Positions 29,946 to 42,379 of a stretch of 64,000 nt of DNA are shown one piece after another. Under the pieces are notes generated by a model. That model was not told the DNA's origin, did no database searches, and worked only from the letters and a program-made list of their open reading frames with translations. Both the position numbers and the translations under genes were made by a program. Source of the DNA: Micrasema longulum (Eukaryota > Arthropoda > Insecta > Trichoptera > Brachycentridae); the NCBI GenBank assembly GCA_022494885.1, contig JAGVSM010002401.1, forward strand, positions 1 through 64,000, written 5' to 3'. Each line of letters opens with the position of its first letter. Position 1 is the first letter of the stretch.

Positions 29946-30866
29946 TAAAATTTAATTTTGTGGAGTTGTTTTTGGCCTTATTATAAGGCTTTGTTATGTT
30001 TCCCAACAAACATATAAAATAAAATAAATGACTTAATTTGGTATATTAAGTTCATTTATTAATCTACCTCATTGATTCGTCCTAAACGAAGAAAGTAAAT
30101 GCCATTTAAAGGGTGAGGATATTAAGGATAAATGCCAAAAAGAAAGTTTTAATTTATGATGTTTTAAAACTTTCGAAACTCTTGGACATAAAAATAACTT
30201 TTAAATATAAAGAAACCTGCTAAATGTAAATACCATGTACTGTTTTGCATAATCTAAAATGGATTTCTTTTATATTAAATTATCGCTTTGTTTTCAGTTT
30301 ATATATTTTTTTCCTGTTTAATTATGTTGAAAATCAGAGACATTATGTCAAATTTTGTTCAACTAAAATGTAGAATGAAAAAACAAAGAAAAGTTCAACA
30401 TGTTGATACTATGATGATACGTTTAGATAGATTAAAAATAAACACGTGTTTCCAAAAACTGTTTTGTTACATAATGTTCAGTACCAAATGTCTTTAGATA
30501 CTTAAAATCAAAGCATTTTTTTGTATTTTCGACATACAAAAGATTATTTGGAGCCCCTGCCGACCAACTTAATTAGAATCTAAATGTTCTTTTCATTACA
30601 AAAAAAAGATCAGCGTGGTCTCAAATACTAAAGCTGCAGGTAATTATTTAATTACCCGGATTTAATTAATTATCAATCTATAAAACAAAATAATTTAATT
30701 TCTTACAAACCATAGTTGATTTAGGTATATTTGTTTTTATAAAAAAATGTATTTTGCGTATAATATAATAGTGCCTTGGCAACCTGAAGTTATTAATGTA
30801 TTGCTTATCATCACCTTTATTTACTTATCCGCATTTAAAAGTGAACGGAGCACTGCATTATATTAA

Positions 30867-30933
30867 TTGTATTGTGCTGTGTTATGCTGTGCTGTGGTGT
30901 TGTGAGTGCTATGGTGTGATGTGCTGTATTGTA
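30867..30933 (+). repeat. Imperfect (GTGCT/GTGTT) minisatellite
   Basis: About 65 bases are made of variants of TGTGCTGTGT, TATGCTGTGC and TGTGGTGTTG. It translates as a Cys/Tyr/Val-rich run and explains the odd composition of the ORF across it. Confidence 0.6.
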
Positions 30934-31160
30934 ATGTTTCATCTTTTTAAAAATATTTTTTTGTATGTATACCTCCACTAGTTTGCGAGTGATTTTGGGA
31001 TGTAATGTTATCTTATGTTTTTTTGTGTTGAGAGTAAAAATTAAAAGGAAATTTTCTCATGAAGTGAAAACAAGAGCAAAATTTCTATTGCGTTAGAGTG
31101 AGATAGACAAAAAGGTTTTGTTATTAAACATTGAACTGTTAAAAAAATTAGATCGTTTAA

Positions 31161-31285
31161 TTTGCCGAAGATTGAACCGAGGGCTCTAGGCATAATGAAA
31201 AGAGTCGCTAACCTGTACTTTTTTAAAATTTTACAGGATTGTGCTCGTCCAGGATTCTTATTCTGTTTCATTCACAAAACTGTTT
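31161..31285 (-). mobile_element. Composite SINE fragment
   Basis: Minus orientation: AATAAGAATCCTGGACGAGC (start of the 5' module, as at 45770), a shortened AT linker, GGTTAGCGACTCTTTTCATT, then AGAGCCCTCGGTTCAATCTT as a B-box-like part. It is strongly diverged. Confidence 0.5.
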
Positions 31286-33702
31286 TCTTCTGACGCAATC
31301 GAACTAAATTATGGCACGGCAAAGGTTGACCGCCGCACAGTGCCACCCATAATTCTACAAAATGATATGATGTAAAATGAATTGTACGTGTTCTTGCTTG
31401 TCCCATGACATTTCCCATGGTTATATTTTATTTTCCCACGGACCATACACCATGATGGGGTGTTTTCATAGCACAGGTTACCATTCGTAGACCATTTGGT
31501 TTTCACGCATAAGGTTTCGCGCTTAATTCCTGGTATTGAATATTATCCATTCAAATGGTGCTTCTAATTACAACATTTTGATATAGTTTAAAAATACCCT
31601 GTCCAGTATTTAGCGCTCAATTAAGAGATAATAGGATAATAAAAGTTATAGAATTAACCCATAACTACTATCGTCCAAAAATATTATACCTCCACTATGC
31701 TGCCGTCCATATGAAGAGTACATTATCTAGCATTTTTAAAACATTTTGTTTAATACAGATTCAGAATCGCGAAGAAAAGATACATATTTAAGTCTTACTC
31801 ACGTATCGAAATTCCATCGGGTATCATGAAATCCAGAAAGCAAAACTGCAGTAACTAAATTTCTGGTTTATCTTTGATTTAGTTTTGTTAAAGATAAACT
31901 TATATTTTAAAATAAATACATCTTAATATGTAAACTTAATTAATATCTTAGTTTTTATTCTTTTCATACATGGCAAGTAGTGATGAAATACATAGTATTG
32001 AAACAACAACCAAAACTACATTATTTCACCACGTTTTTCTCAGGAACATGCCAATCTGAGATACTGCATGCCTATTCTGTCACAATTTCATTTCATAAGT
32101 TCGTTTGTTCTTCATATATCTATCTCGCTCTAACGCAACTAAAATCACGTTTCGCTCTCGTTCTCTCTTAAACGACATGAATGAATTTACGAAACGAATA
32201 AGATACTTGATAAGGCACTTTACTCTTCATACGGAGGGCAGTATGTATGGGACAATGGGGAAATATTACCTTTGTTTTAACCCTTTTAAAGTAATAAAGG
32301 TATATAAAATACTGTACAGTAAAAAAAAAATTTTGCTAATTATTAGTGACATAAAAATACTTTTTAACTTGTAATTTTGATTTTCCGCAAAAACGGTCAT
32401 TTCATTGACCACGCCCCTAATACGTCACGATTTATGTTTATTTGTTTCTTGCCATTAAAATTTGTGTAGAACAATATCACAAATCTTGAAGTCATAACAA
32501 CCAAGGCCAAACACGTTGCGTTTTTCTACGAACGTATTTTTATTGAATTTATTTTTTCCATTTATGTATGAAAACATTTCTCCACAATATATTGATCGAT
32601 TTTGAAAATACAATGAATTGTTTTAAATCCGTTTCATATATTTTTATTGGTATTTGTAGTATCTATGTGATATTTTACTATTCAAATCAGAATTGTAAAT
32701 GTATTTTGATGAGTTTGAATACTAGAAATATAAATAAAAATTCTTAATAATTGATAACGTTATTTTTTAAAGAACATTAATGAAATTCAATTAAAAAAAT
32801 CATGTTAACAAGGTAAAATCTGACATAGTCATATTGCTGATTACTTGCATAATTCATCATTTTATTCAAAATTTTCTTATATTCTGAGATAAAAATAGTT
32901 CTTACTCGTTGAAAATATACTAAATATTATACTTATGTATGCTTAAAAGTTAGCCCGTGTTATGTTTTATATTTTTAGTTTATAAAACCCTTTTCAGTTT
33001 TTAACATTTTGGATAACTTCACTTAAAAGTTTAGTTTACCGGTGTAAAAAAAAAGTAAAATAATAATAATAATAATAACTATGTTTTATTTGAATCCTAC
33101 TATGCCTTATATTATAAACACAATATAATGTATGTATTATGTCTTAATAGTGTATTATGTTAACTATGTAACTTCATTTTAAAATATTAAAAATATTTTT
33201 TTGCAAATTTTATATTTGAAAAAATGATAATTGTGTTTAATGTGTAACTTTTTCTTATTATATAGTATGTATAATGTAAAAACCCCATGGGCGTCAACAG
33301 AAAAAAAAAAAAAAATAAATAAATAAAAACAAAAAAAACTGACGATCATCTATTTAATCATTTATATTATATATTCATCATCATATTTGTAAGAAAAATT
33401 ACTCTTATCGGCATATTTCTCACATTTAATCAATATTTTCGAATGGGTTTTAGGAACATTTATGTTCATATTGATTGTCATTATATTCACCATCACTATT
33501 TAATTAAGCAATCTACTGATGATTTTGAATCGGTTACTATTTTCACTCTACAAAATCACAGGATGATGTTCGTACTATATATGGGGGTCCAAATGACCCA
33601 GAAATTTTTGTACAAAGTTAATATTATATTTATAGATCAAATATGCCCATCGCGGAAGCTATAAAACGAACAGTTGCAATGTATCCACCCCATTCGATAT
33701 CT
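31286..33702. other. AT-rich unique stretch
   Basis: About 2.4 kb with no recognised element. An (AAT)n microsatellite lies at 33058-33078. CTATCTCGCTCTAACGCAAC at 32120 has a near match on the opposite strand at about 31080-31110, too short to interpret. Confidence 0.35.
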
Positions 33703-33885
33703 ATGCATACATTTATGTGCGCATATTTGCGCATATATTATTATAAATACTAACTACTGTAACGAGAACGTGATATAACAATAATATAAATGAATGCCTC
33801 GACGCAGGTGATCCCCAGTGAAGTGTATATACAGAAAATAAAAAAATGTAAAGTCTTATGTGAAATAAATAAATAAAAAATTTGA
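33703..33885 (+). mobile_element. LINE-L 3' tail, isolated
   Basis: GCGCATATATTATTATAAAT, ACTAACTACTGTAA, AAATGAATGCCTCGAC and CTTATGTGAAAT then AAATAAATAAA align with 62655-62790, where they follow a LINE ORF end. This is a strongly 5'-truncated insertion. Confidence 0.65.
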
Positions 33886-34137
33886 CATATCAGCATAAAC
33901 TGGGAACACGAAAAATTTGAGACCGATTACTCGTTAGACAGCATGATTGGTAAAAATGAGTTATGTTTGGGAAATTTTGACTCGTTTCTAGTAGTTAAGG
34001 GTAAAGATTAACCAATATTTGTTTTGATTATCTATTAAGTTTATAAACGAGGAAATCAGCAGAGTTGTCAATAAAATAATTCGTTCGATTTCCGATGAGA
34101 ACACAAAAATTAAATGTGAATATTCTGAAGCCTTGGT

Positions 34138-34200
34138 GTTTTGTGCTATGATTTACCACTGTAATTTATTGTCTCCTGACCTCTTGTGGTGAAAAAAAAA
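34138..34200 (+). mobile_element. SINE-H 3' end
   Basis: GTGCTATGATTTACCACTGT, AATTTATTGTCTCCTGACCT and CTTGTGGTG followed by an A-run match the 3' part of SINE-H at 48553-48745. The head is absent. Confidence 0.65.
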
Positions 34201-34949
34201 ATCTTTTGAAAAATAATTAACTCAATTAAATTTCCGTCCTCTTCAAAATATTCCTGTTTATTTTTTTCTTCTCTCTTTCTAAGTTAGTATAAGCCGTGAC
34301 AATAAACTCGGAACCGGTTGAATTATACAACTTATTTATTGAAATTTACGTTCTTATGATTTACATAAATAATTTCATTTTAAATATATCCCAACGTGAA
34401 AAATGCTCATATATTAAAAAAAATATTCCATAAATATCAAACTTCATGTTTGATTGTTTTAAAGAAAATTAGTATTTTCTCCGTAGGTTGTTGAAATTCC
34501 ATCAGTCCTACGGTATTTGAAACAAAATTGATAAAAAACTTTTTTCTTTTTTTTTTATAAAAAAGTGCTTTTTTTTCTTATGTGGACATTGTATTCCCCC
34601 GAACCTAAGAGTCCACTTTTTGCTGTTTCGAAGGTAAAAATGCAGAAATTATCCCAATACGCTTTTTTAAACTTGAATAAGTAACCGAAGTCTCAAAATG
34701 CTTTTTTAAGTTAAAATAATCCTAAGTCCACCCTTTTATAACGCAAAAAACATCAATAGTCCAGATTTTCTATTTTAATATGAACCTTCTATTAGGTTTT
34801 ATTAAAAAAGAACATCATTTTACATTGAAACTTCTTTATAGGTTAAAATTACCTAATTTAGTTCAAAAGTTAAGGTGTTTTGGAAATCGCACAATCACAA
34901 AATCTTGTTTCCTGAACATTTTCTTCAATATGACTCCCGTTGTTCATAT
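34201..34949. other. AT-rich stretch, nothing recognised
   Basis: Contains long T/A runs. A local CTTTTT..AAACTTGAATAAG / CTTTTTTAAGTTAAAATAA similarity suggests decayed simple repeats. Confidence 0.3.
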
Positions 34950-35205
34950 ATTAACAAATTACAGCAGGGATGGAGAAAACCTTAAATAAGGGAATATTGA
35001 AGTCTAAGCATTATCAGAGCTTATGACCTGTCATTGGTTGGTTTAAGTGGCCACTTTACACACTGTGTAACATTCACTATTTTGCCCATGTTTGAACATT
35101 CATATTTCTTCAATTCTTCCATTTGTTGATTTTAGTGAAGTTAAATAGCTGAAACCTTTATTGTTGTGAAGAAATTCATCTGACTGAATTATTTCCCATA
35201 CTAGG
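34950..35205 (+). mobile_element. MITE-B copy, long
   Basis: The best internal copy: ATTAACAAATTACAGCAGGG, TGGAGAAAACCTTAAATAAG, TGACCTGTCATTGGTTGGTT, CACTTTACACACTGTGTAAC, TTTGAACATTCATATTTC, GCTGAAACCTTTATTGTTG and TTCATCTGACTGAATT. The last two blocks also occur in the minus copy at 42380-42650, which extends the family consensus beyond what the shorter copies show. Confidence 0.75.
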
Positions 35206-36896
35206 CAACGCCTGAAAACAATTTTCCAATTCATAATCATTTTATACAAATGAAGTAGATGTAGTTTTTACAATGATAATTTTCATCGTTAGGACCACAA
35301 TGCTAATATGTAAGTAAGTTTATCAATGTCTTCATAAAGCGCCATCATTTTCATTATAAACATATATTTTTTAAATACTTTTTGTTAGAATAAATCCAAA
35401 TCGTTTCATTGAGGATACCACTATATGTACAATGCATATCATTTTCTTGCGTGGTTTTGAATTCCGTGTCAGTGAGACTAGGAATATGAAACATTAGATA
35501 TGATCTTCCTCACGGTTTGAAGTAACGGTCTTGCTGTTTTACAATAATGACATTTGGTGCGAAATACCATAATTCTATTGCACGCATGTCATCTCAGTAT
35601 CCGCAATAGTAGCGTGCTAAGAGTATACATATGTACTAGATAAGTTAGCGTGCAGCGTGCACCCTACGCCTGTCACGCCGCGCTTCGTACTAAGCTTTCA
35701 ATATTATAAACCGCACTTACAATTCAAAACTATTAAGAGTTACTTTATGTTGAACCGCACAAAAGAATTATTTATTTTATTTTATTTAGAAAACATACAG
35801 TCATACAAAATCAGTATTAAAAACAATATTTTTTTAACATAAAAAGACCAATTAAGTTTTCATAAATTAAAAAGATATAAACATTAAATGTGACAAAAAA
35901 TAAAAAATAAATAAGAATTTTAAGTGAAAAAAGGATAATTGTTGACATTTGCGTTTTTCATGGAGGTAATAAATTAAAATAAATAAAAATACCGAATGTA
36001 CACTCCGAGCCATCCACGCACACACATGAACGCACATATAAAACATACACAAACATATACATTACATGCGGCACATATACATAGCATAAACCACTCAAGA
36101 TGCACATTCAGCAACTATCCCAAATAATCGACCCCATGAAGAAATTTTCTGTACAAATGCAACGTGCAGTTAAAAATGTCTACATCAATTATGTTTAAAA
36201 TATAAAAAAAAACACTTTGGACCAGTTGAACCTTAAAAAATTACTCGTTGTTAAAATCAAAGTTGGCTAATTGTCGGCGCCTACCTAAGCTTCAATAACG
36301 ATTTTGTTTAAATCTGTTTTGATAGTGTAATTTTTTGATGCAGGAAATTTAAGATTAACTAAAAAAATAATGACTTAAACATAACTTGTGTATTTTTTTT
36401 TAAAATACAAATATTTAGATTTAATATAATAAATGAATGACTGTTATAATCACTTAAATCATGTTTCATTTGAAATACGTAGATAGTAATTAAATAAATA
36501 TTAAAATTCGCCTTGGGCAATTTGAAATATTAGTAAATATATCTTAGTGCAATAAAATGTCTTCAATTACAGAGAGCATAAAAAGTGAGTTCCTAAACTG
36601 AAGATAAATAATATTGTTCAATATAAACGAGTTTCATTTTTTGACCTGTGACCTGGGATTTACTCCTGACGTGCGAATATCCATATGGATATTTATTGTT
36701 CGCTTGAAACGTGAAATCGATAGGTATTCACTTTATCGCGCTTGCTCATCAGTTATCCTACACATTTACCTACTAACCCACTTTAAAATGTTCCAAATTA
36801 AAATGAATAACACAAAAAATACTATAACCGTAATTTCTCGATTTATTTATGTGCATATGACAATGCTTTAGATTTTCTTACTTTTAAATTAATTCA
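35206..36896. other. AT-rich unique stretch
   Basis: No element is recognised. 36010-36075 is CA/CAT-rich. The ORFs here are short and compositionally chance-like. Confidence 0.35.
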
Positions 36897-36899
36897 TGT

Positions 36900-37100
36900 G
36901 AAAAACACAATTAATTGAACAGTTAATTTAAATTAAAAAAGTTAATTAAACTTTCAACTGTTAATTTTGACTTTTAATTTTATCTTTTAATTTTAACTTT
37001 TTAATTTTATATCTTAATTTTAACTTTTAATTTAAACTTTTAATTTAAACTTTTAATTTAAATTTCAACTTTTATTTTTAATTTTAATTCGAACTTTTAA
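36900..37100. repeat. AT-only minisatellite, CTTTTAATTT-type units
   Basis: About 200 bp consist of variants of AACTTTTAATTTTAACTTTT, AACTTTTAATTTA and TATCTTTTAATTTT, with a basic period of 12-16 bp. G is almost absent from the plus strand after 36960. The left edge (36912-36960) contains inverted AGTTAATTTAA/TTAATTAAACT segments, so the array starts with a palindromic part. Confidence 0.75.
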
Positions 37101-37339
37101 TATCAACTCTTTATTTTTACTTGTTCATATGTACATCTACTACCTGTAATCTAATGAATTATTGATGGATGTGAATTTTTATTAAGAAATATAAATGTTC
37201 ATGGAAGCAGAGAGAGAGGGGAGGAAAGTAAAGTTGGAGCTATACAATGTCTTCTCCCTTTTATGTACTTTTTATTGTATATTTATATTTTTTAGAATTT
37301 AATTATGTTTTCCCCTTTCATCCTGCATTCATAGTATAT

Positions 37340-37550
37340 TAATGTGAAATCTGTAATTGGTCTTACTTTTTTTATTGTTCTTTTGTACCTTGCATTTATA
37401 TAAAGACAGTATGATTTCCTTAATAAATAAATATCTATCTTTTATTTATGCACATTATATTTTTTTTATATTTTATGTTGTTTACACACTTATGTTTCAT
37501 TCAATTTATATGTATGGGCGTGAAAAATTAATAAAATAAATAAATATGAG
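37340..37550 (+). mobile_element. LINE-R 3' tail
   Basis: ATTTTATGTTGTTTACACAC, TTATGTTTCATTCAATTTAT, GTATGGGCGTGAAAAATTAA and an (AATA)n tail align with 50590-50755, where the tail is (AAATT)n. Tails of short A-rich repeats after GGGCGTGAAAAAT look like LINE 3' ends. No coding remains. Confidence 0.55.
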
Positions 37551-37959
37551 ATTGGGAGTTCGATTTCCGACAAGTAAAAATATCTAACTTGGCTTTATCT
37601 GCTAAATCTATATGAATATATCACGATTTAATTTATCATAAAAGTATGTACTCGTATATTTATAATAAACGTAACTGCAACTGACAAAACGGATTGATTT
37701 TCTTACAGAATGGGCAGACTTTTTGGTGCCAAATGCGTACTAAGCAGTAAAGAATGGTTTAAGAAGAGTCTGGCGTAATCAATATCCTTATAAATGGCAA
37801 CTGGATATTAGGAGAGAGATGTACAATTTTCTTTATTTATTTTTTTCATAAAATCGATGAAATATACTACATGAAAACAAGGAAGGTTTTTTTCGTAAAG
37901 GGATCTGCTAGGTATTATTGACCCATTAATTTAAACATTTACTGCACGGACGTGGATGA

Positions 37960-38905
37960 AACTGTGCAGAATGGAAACATTGCATTTTTTGAGAAAGTCG
38001 TTTTCAAAAACTGGGTTCCAGGCGTGCATAAATAGGAATATCTTTCAGTCATGTTTTTCAAACCAAATACTTTAAATAAGACGAGTTTAAAATAAACGCG
38101 AATAAGAACCATTTGCAGACTTTCTTATTAATAACCTATTTTCAATTTTTTTGTTTATATTTTAGTATATTTCCTTTGACATATTATGTCACTACGTTTA
38201 TAAAAATAAAAATATCCCACATAGGCATGAACTGTGCATGGGTATACTTAATCTCGAATATATAATTTTATCTATGATGTGAAAGTGAAATAAAGGCATT
38301 TAAAATAAAATTAATTGATAACTTAAAGGAAGGATTCCCACAACAGTTTTTATGATTGTCATGAATGGCATGAATAAAAATCTTTCGAATGAGAAACACG
38401 CTCAAAGTAGATTTTTCGTTTCCAACATAAACTGGATTGAATTTTTAAGTAAGGTTGCTTTCAAAAACAAGGTTTAAACTTAAGAGTTATAATTATCTAG
38501 AGACTCTATTGCATAGGACAAAACTGTTCCAAATTTTTGGTTTGATATTAGCATGGTTTTTAGTTTAACAACGAACGTGTAACTTACGGTTTCGATTTGC
38601 GCTCACAATTCTCGTTGGCCCGTTGTATTACTGTTATTTGTAGCTAATTTTGTGGTCAATAATTGTATAATGTATTGTGTTTTTTCCCGTATTAGTGACT
38701 CTATTAGGTTATTACTTTAGAGTTTAAACCAAGTTTTTTTTAGTTGATTTCCATACACGCCAATCTTAAAATCAACCAATTCATGCTTATCATTAGATTA
38801 ACTTATTTATTCCAATCTTCGGATGAGCATGAATAAGAACCATCTAAAGCCTCTTAAGTAAAGATACTTTCAAAAAACTTGAATCAACACTGGCTGGTGA
38901 ATCCG
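37960..38905. repeat. Weak low-copy repeat, about three members
   Basis: GAATAAGAACCATTT, GAATAAAAATCTTTCG and GAATAAGAACCATCTAAAGC, each near a TTTTCAAAAACT/CTTTCAAAAAACTTG motif, recur at about 37990-38130, 38370-38480 and 38825-38905. The orientation of the sub-blocks is not constant. I cannot define a unit. Confidence 0.3.
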
Positions 38906-39059
38906 TGTAAATAGAATTCACCTTGCGTTAAAAACACATATAAAAAGCGGACAATACAATCGATTCTCCAACTGACAATTTGAGCTAGTGAATGCAGCTA
39001 ACAATCTATTAGAAATGTACATAGACCAGAGAAAATCAACATGTAATACCACTGACTAA

Positions 39060-39930
39060 CCTGGTGTTGAGAACCTTCCTTGTCAGAGATCAGCTCACCC
39101 TGTCAGGGAAATTGGTAATCAGGAACACTGCAGGCACACAATTTCGTCTGGAGGCGGCGGATAATGATAAACGGCGATTGATGATGAAATGTTTGCGACG
39201 TTGTGCGAGTTTAACTTCCACGGCAAAAATATCTCAATACTTTAGTCGATTCAAAAAAGCGTGCGTAACATGACTCGTTGAAAAAGCGAAAAGCAGAGCG
39301 CGCGGGCCAAACAGTATAGCCAAACCAAAAATGTCCCGTCAGGTGTAGCAACCTCACAAAACCAAAATTAGCTAATATCTACTTACATATGATTCCTTTA
39401 GCTAAAATGCATCGAAACTAATCGTCGGCTCAACCATTGGCATAGATAAAACCGTGATTAAAAACAAACTATCACTCATTTAGGGGTTGCTTCTACTACA
39501 AAATGGTCTCAATGTTGTAACCGATGAGTGGTGTGTGGTATCGAAATAACAGTATTAGAGGGAGGTTCCTACCGAAAACAGGGTTCAATACAGCAAGTGG
39601 AGAAGAAGTGAGATCTTAGGTCATCAAATTGAAGAATGAAGAACGTGTGTCAGGATTGCGCCTCGGGGGGACAGTAACCCTGATCGTTTCCCACGCGGGA
39701 TGCGCTACCGACACGCCGAACTACAGACGTCTTACGACAAGTGTGATAAACGTGATCTTGGTTTTTGCGAGAACTAATCTAGTGTGGATTTTCGAACTGT
39801 ATCTAATTGTGAGAATGGAGGATCCTGGGAGAGTAGCAAATTCATTTACAGTAATATCATGCATGAGGTCGCTCGAAGTAGTGACATTAAAACCATACTC
39901 TTCCCATAATGGCTATAGAACTGCATTCTG
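39060..39930. other. GC-richer unrecognised block
   Basis: Two less AT-rich parts (39060-39340 and 39620-39850) carry CpGs, for example CTGGAGGCGGCGGATAATG and GATTGCGCCTCGGGGGGAC. The plus frame 39629-39931 is 100 codons long and the frame 39064-39273 is 69, but I see no domain motif in either. It could be a decayed transposon or exon remnant; no other copy exists in the window. Confidence 0.35.
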
Positions 39931-40084
39931 AATTCAATTTGCTTATTTATTTTATACTTATCGCCTAAAATAAATGTTTGTGCGTTTTGTGTTTGTACCT
40001 TCCAAAAACAGTATTTTCAATGTGATTAAACTTAAAATAGAAAGACTATATTAGTTAACTAGTTAAACGTTTTTTTTTTTCTTT

Positions 40085-40558
40085 TATTTTTTTAAAATTT
40101 AAATAATATACTTATATATTTTTAAAATCTTTTATAAATTTCAATTGTTATATTTTAACTTAAACTAAAATCCCACCAAGCCACTTTCTGTAGCTTGTTG
40201 GTAGAGATTATATTCATACTAACTTATGTAAAATTATTTACATTTAGAAAAACAATGAATAACAGATACAAATAAATAGCCGGAAAGATCACAATAAACA
40301 TGTATATACAACTTATAATATTTAAAAAAAAATTAAATACCAGAAAATTTATTAAAAATTAAAATGTTTACACTTAAGCTACTATTCATGTTTAAACTTT
40401 TGATCGAGTAGCCACTCTCTTATTTTGGTTTTGTTACAATGTGAGTAAAATTTAAGTTCTTTCGGCAATAAATTAAAAATGCTGGGTACTAAATATTTGA
40501 GAATTCTATTACCATACTTATTACATACTTGTACATTATAAATATTTATTGAATTAGG
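40085..40558 (-). mobile_element. LINE-M ORF end and 3' UTR
   Basis: The minus-strand frame from 40558, with no Met, reads NSINIYNVQVCNKYGNRIL, KYLVPSIFNLLPKELKF and NKTKIREWLLDQKFKHE, and stops at 40382-40384. It is uninterrupted for 58 codons. The G.+.L+Y..P..FN.LP pattern is a LINE C-terminus. The 3' UTR (40381 down to 40085) contains CCAACAAGCTACAGAAAGTG then GCTTGGTGGGATTTTAG, which recurs at 59950-60170 on the plus strand. Confidence 0.75.
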
Positions 40559-40593
40559 TAATATTTAAAAAATCAGTACTTGAAAAAAAGCTT

Positions 40594-41160
40594 ATTTCTC
40601 ATTTGTACAATCTTTATATGGTATTGCTGGATGGGGCGGTGCATATGCCAATATATTAAACCCTCTTTAAATAGTACAAAGATTAGTTATTATGGGAATT
40701 TAAAAGAAACCCTCAACATTTAATAAAGAAATTCAATTAAAATTATTTAAAGTTCTGACGATTATATTTGTAAAGAAGAAAAAATAAAAGAATTTGAGAT
40801 GAATAAGTCACTCAGATACCAAAATAATATTAAAATCCTTTAATTTCACACAAGTCATGGTCAAAAAAGCTTCGTCTTCAAAGTTGTCAAAAACTACAAT
40901 AATCTCCCAAATGAACTGAAAACAATTAAAACTAACATAAATAAATAAATTCAAAGTAAATTTAAAGAAAAAAAATTAACCCGTGTAAAAACTACATTCT
41001 ATTTTAATTAGTATTAAGTGTTATTTTTTTTTCTTTTTATATTCTATTGGTTTTTTATCTAATGTACTTGTACATTCAAAATTATATGAATTCTAATAAA
41101 TAAATAATTATAACAGTGTAAGTCACTCTCTAAGCACAAAAGGTAGTTTTTTTTTTCGGA
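40594..41160 (+). mobile_element. LINE-L RT C-terminus and 3' UTR
   Basis: The plus-strand frame at 40594 reads FVQSLYGIAGWGGAYANILNPL with IVQRLVIMGI and KKPSTFNKEI after a stop. Further on (about 40857-40925) comes GQKSFVFKVVKNYNNLPNEL. L.YGI..WGGA is the hallmark after the RT thumb in jockey-like LINEs. The 3' part (CTACATTCTATTTTAATTAG, CAGTGTAAGTCACTCTCTAA) matches 62230-62860. It lies head to head with LINE-M, with only about 35 bp between them. Confidence 0.78.
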
Positions 41161-41645
41161 GAAATACAGTTATAACATTTACTGTAAGTATTTAAGTAGA
41201 TTTGTATAAGAATTTAAAAAATATGTACCATTTATGAAAATAAAAAATGTTAGTAGGTAAAAATGTATACTTTTTAAAAATGAAATGTCTGCGTATCAAA
41301 AATACTTTTGAATTTGTATTACATAAAAATTAATAGACTTTAGCATTATAACTAGGTTAAAATTTTGTGTTATATCTTCTTTAAATTCCGATATTTATTT
41401 CTTTGTTCGTACATATTATAAATACCTACGTACCGGTCTAATCAGAATGCATTTACATTGTCAATAATAAGTGCGTTAACAATATATGAATAAGAGTGTT
41501 TTATTTTTACATGGTATTGAATTTAAAATATGTATTTTTGTAATTTTCAAATAAACATTTTCCCACCGGATTTCGAAAGTAAAATTTGTATAAAAATGCG
41601 GAAATTTAATTCACAAAATATTTATCCTTGCCATGCATAGAATAC
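41161..41645. other. AT-rich stretch, nothing recognised
   Basis: No family or ORF is recognised. Confidence 0.35.
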
Positions 41646-41849
41646 TTATATGAATAAAAGTAATGCCAACACAACAAATAATCCATTGAACTGCATAAAA
41701 AAAAGCTCGAAAATAAAATTTACAACAAGAATGCTGTTCATAGCCGCTGTTCTGTGGCCGGTGTTTGTGTGAAAGAGACAACAGCATCCAGATAAAACGA
41801 TAGATACATGTACCATGCATAAAATAAAGAAAACATCAGTTGTCTGCAT
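41646..41849 (-). CDS. Candidate small hydrophobic ORF, 67 aa
   Basis: An ATG-started minus frame reads MQTTDVFFILCMVHVSIVLS, then GCCCLFHTNTGHRTAAMNS, then a second hydrophobic run rich in V/F/L/I to the stop. It looks like a signal-peptide-like or membrane segment, a Cys/His stretch and a second membrane segment. The start context is AAAATG. The region upstream (41850-41930) is less AT-rich. No homologue is recognised, and long T-runs on this strand can also generate such Phe/Leu-rich frames by chance. Confidence 0.2.
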   Translation of the reverse strand: MQTTDVFFILCMVHVSIVLSGCCCLFHTNTGHRTAAMNSILVVNFIFELFFMQFNGLFVVLALLLFI

Positions 41850-42124
41850 TTTTCTGATTTGTTTGTTCAGTCGGTGATTGACAGTGAGCAGGAGTGCACG
41901 CTGGTTAAATGACTAGCGTATTTATGATTTTCTATTTATCTTGTGATAAAATACCATTTTTTTTACATTCTACATATTTGTAAGTCATAAAAAATGAATA
42001 ATTAAGCTGTACGCTACTATGTTTTTATTTCAAATGTAGGAACTTTAGAATATTCCGTCTTTTGTTTGATATATCGCGATGCTATAGCACCACGCCCAAA
42101 GAATTTTTAAGGTCAAACGACATT

Positions 42125-42318
42125 TATTACAAGAGAGAGGAAAATATTTTTTTGGAAGGAAATACGGACTTCTGGGTATAAACATGGCATGTTATCTCTC
42201 ATATATGTCTGAAGATTACACACTCTGTTATTCATAATTTCGAATTTGCTCATCTTTTGCATCTGTTGAGTTTTGTGAAGTGAAAGAACATATGAACATA
42301 CTTAAAATATTGTTGTTT
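42125..42318 (+). mobile_element. MITE-B copy with 3' TIR
   Basis: GGAAATACGGACTTCTGG, TAAACATGGCATGTTATC, GATTACACACTCTGTTATTC, GCATCTGTTGAGTTTTGTGA and AACATACTTAAAATATTGTT follow MITE-B order. The last block is the reverse complement of the 5' terminus type (AACAATATTTTGAG). It faces the minus copy at 42380-42650. Confidence 0.55.
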
Positions 42319-42379
42319 AAGCTAACTAGCATAAAAAGTAGGATGACAAATTTAAGACTTTGCCTTTGTGGGTGAAATA

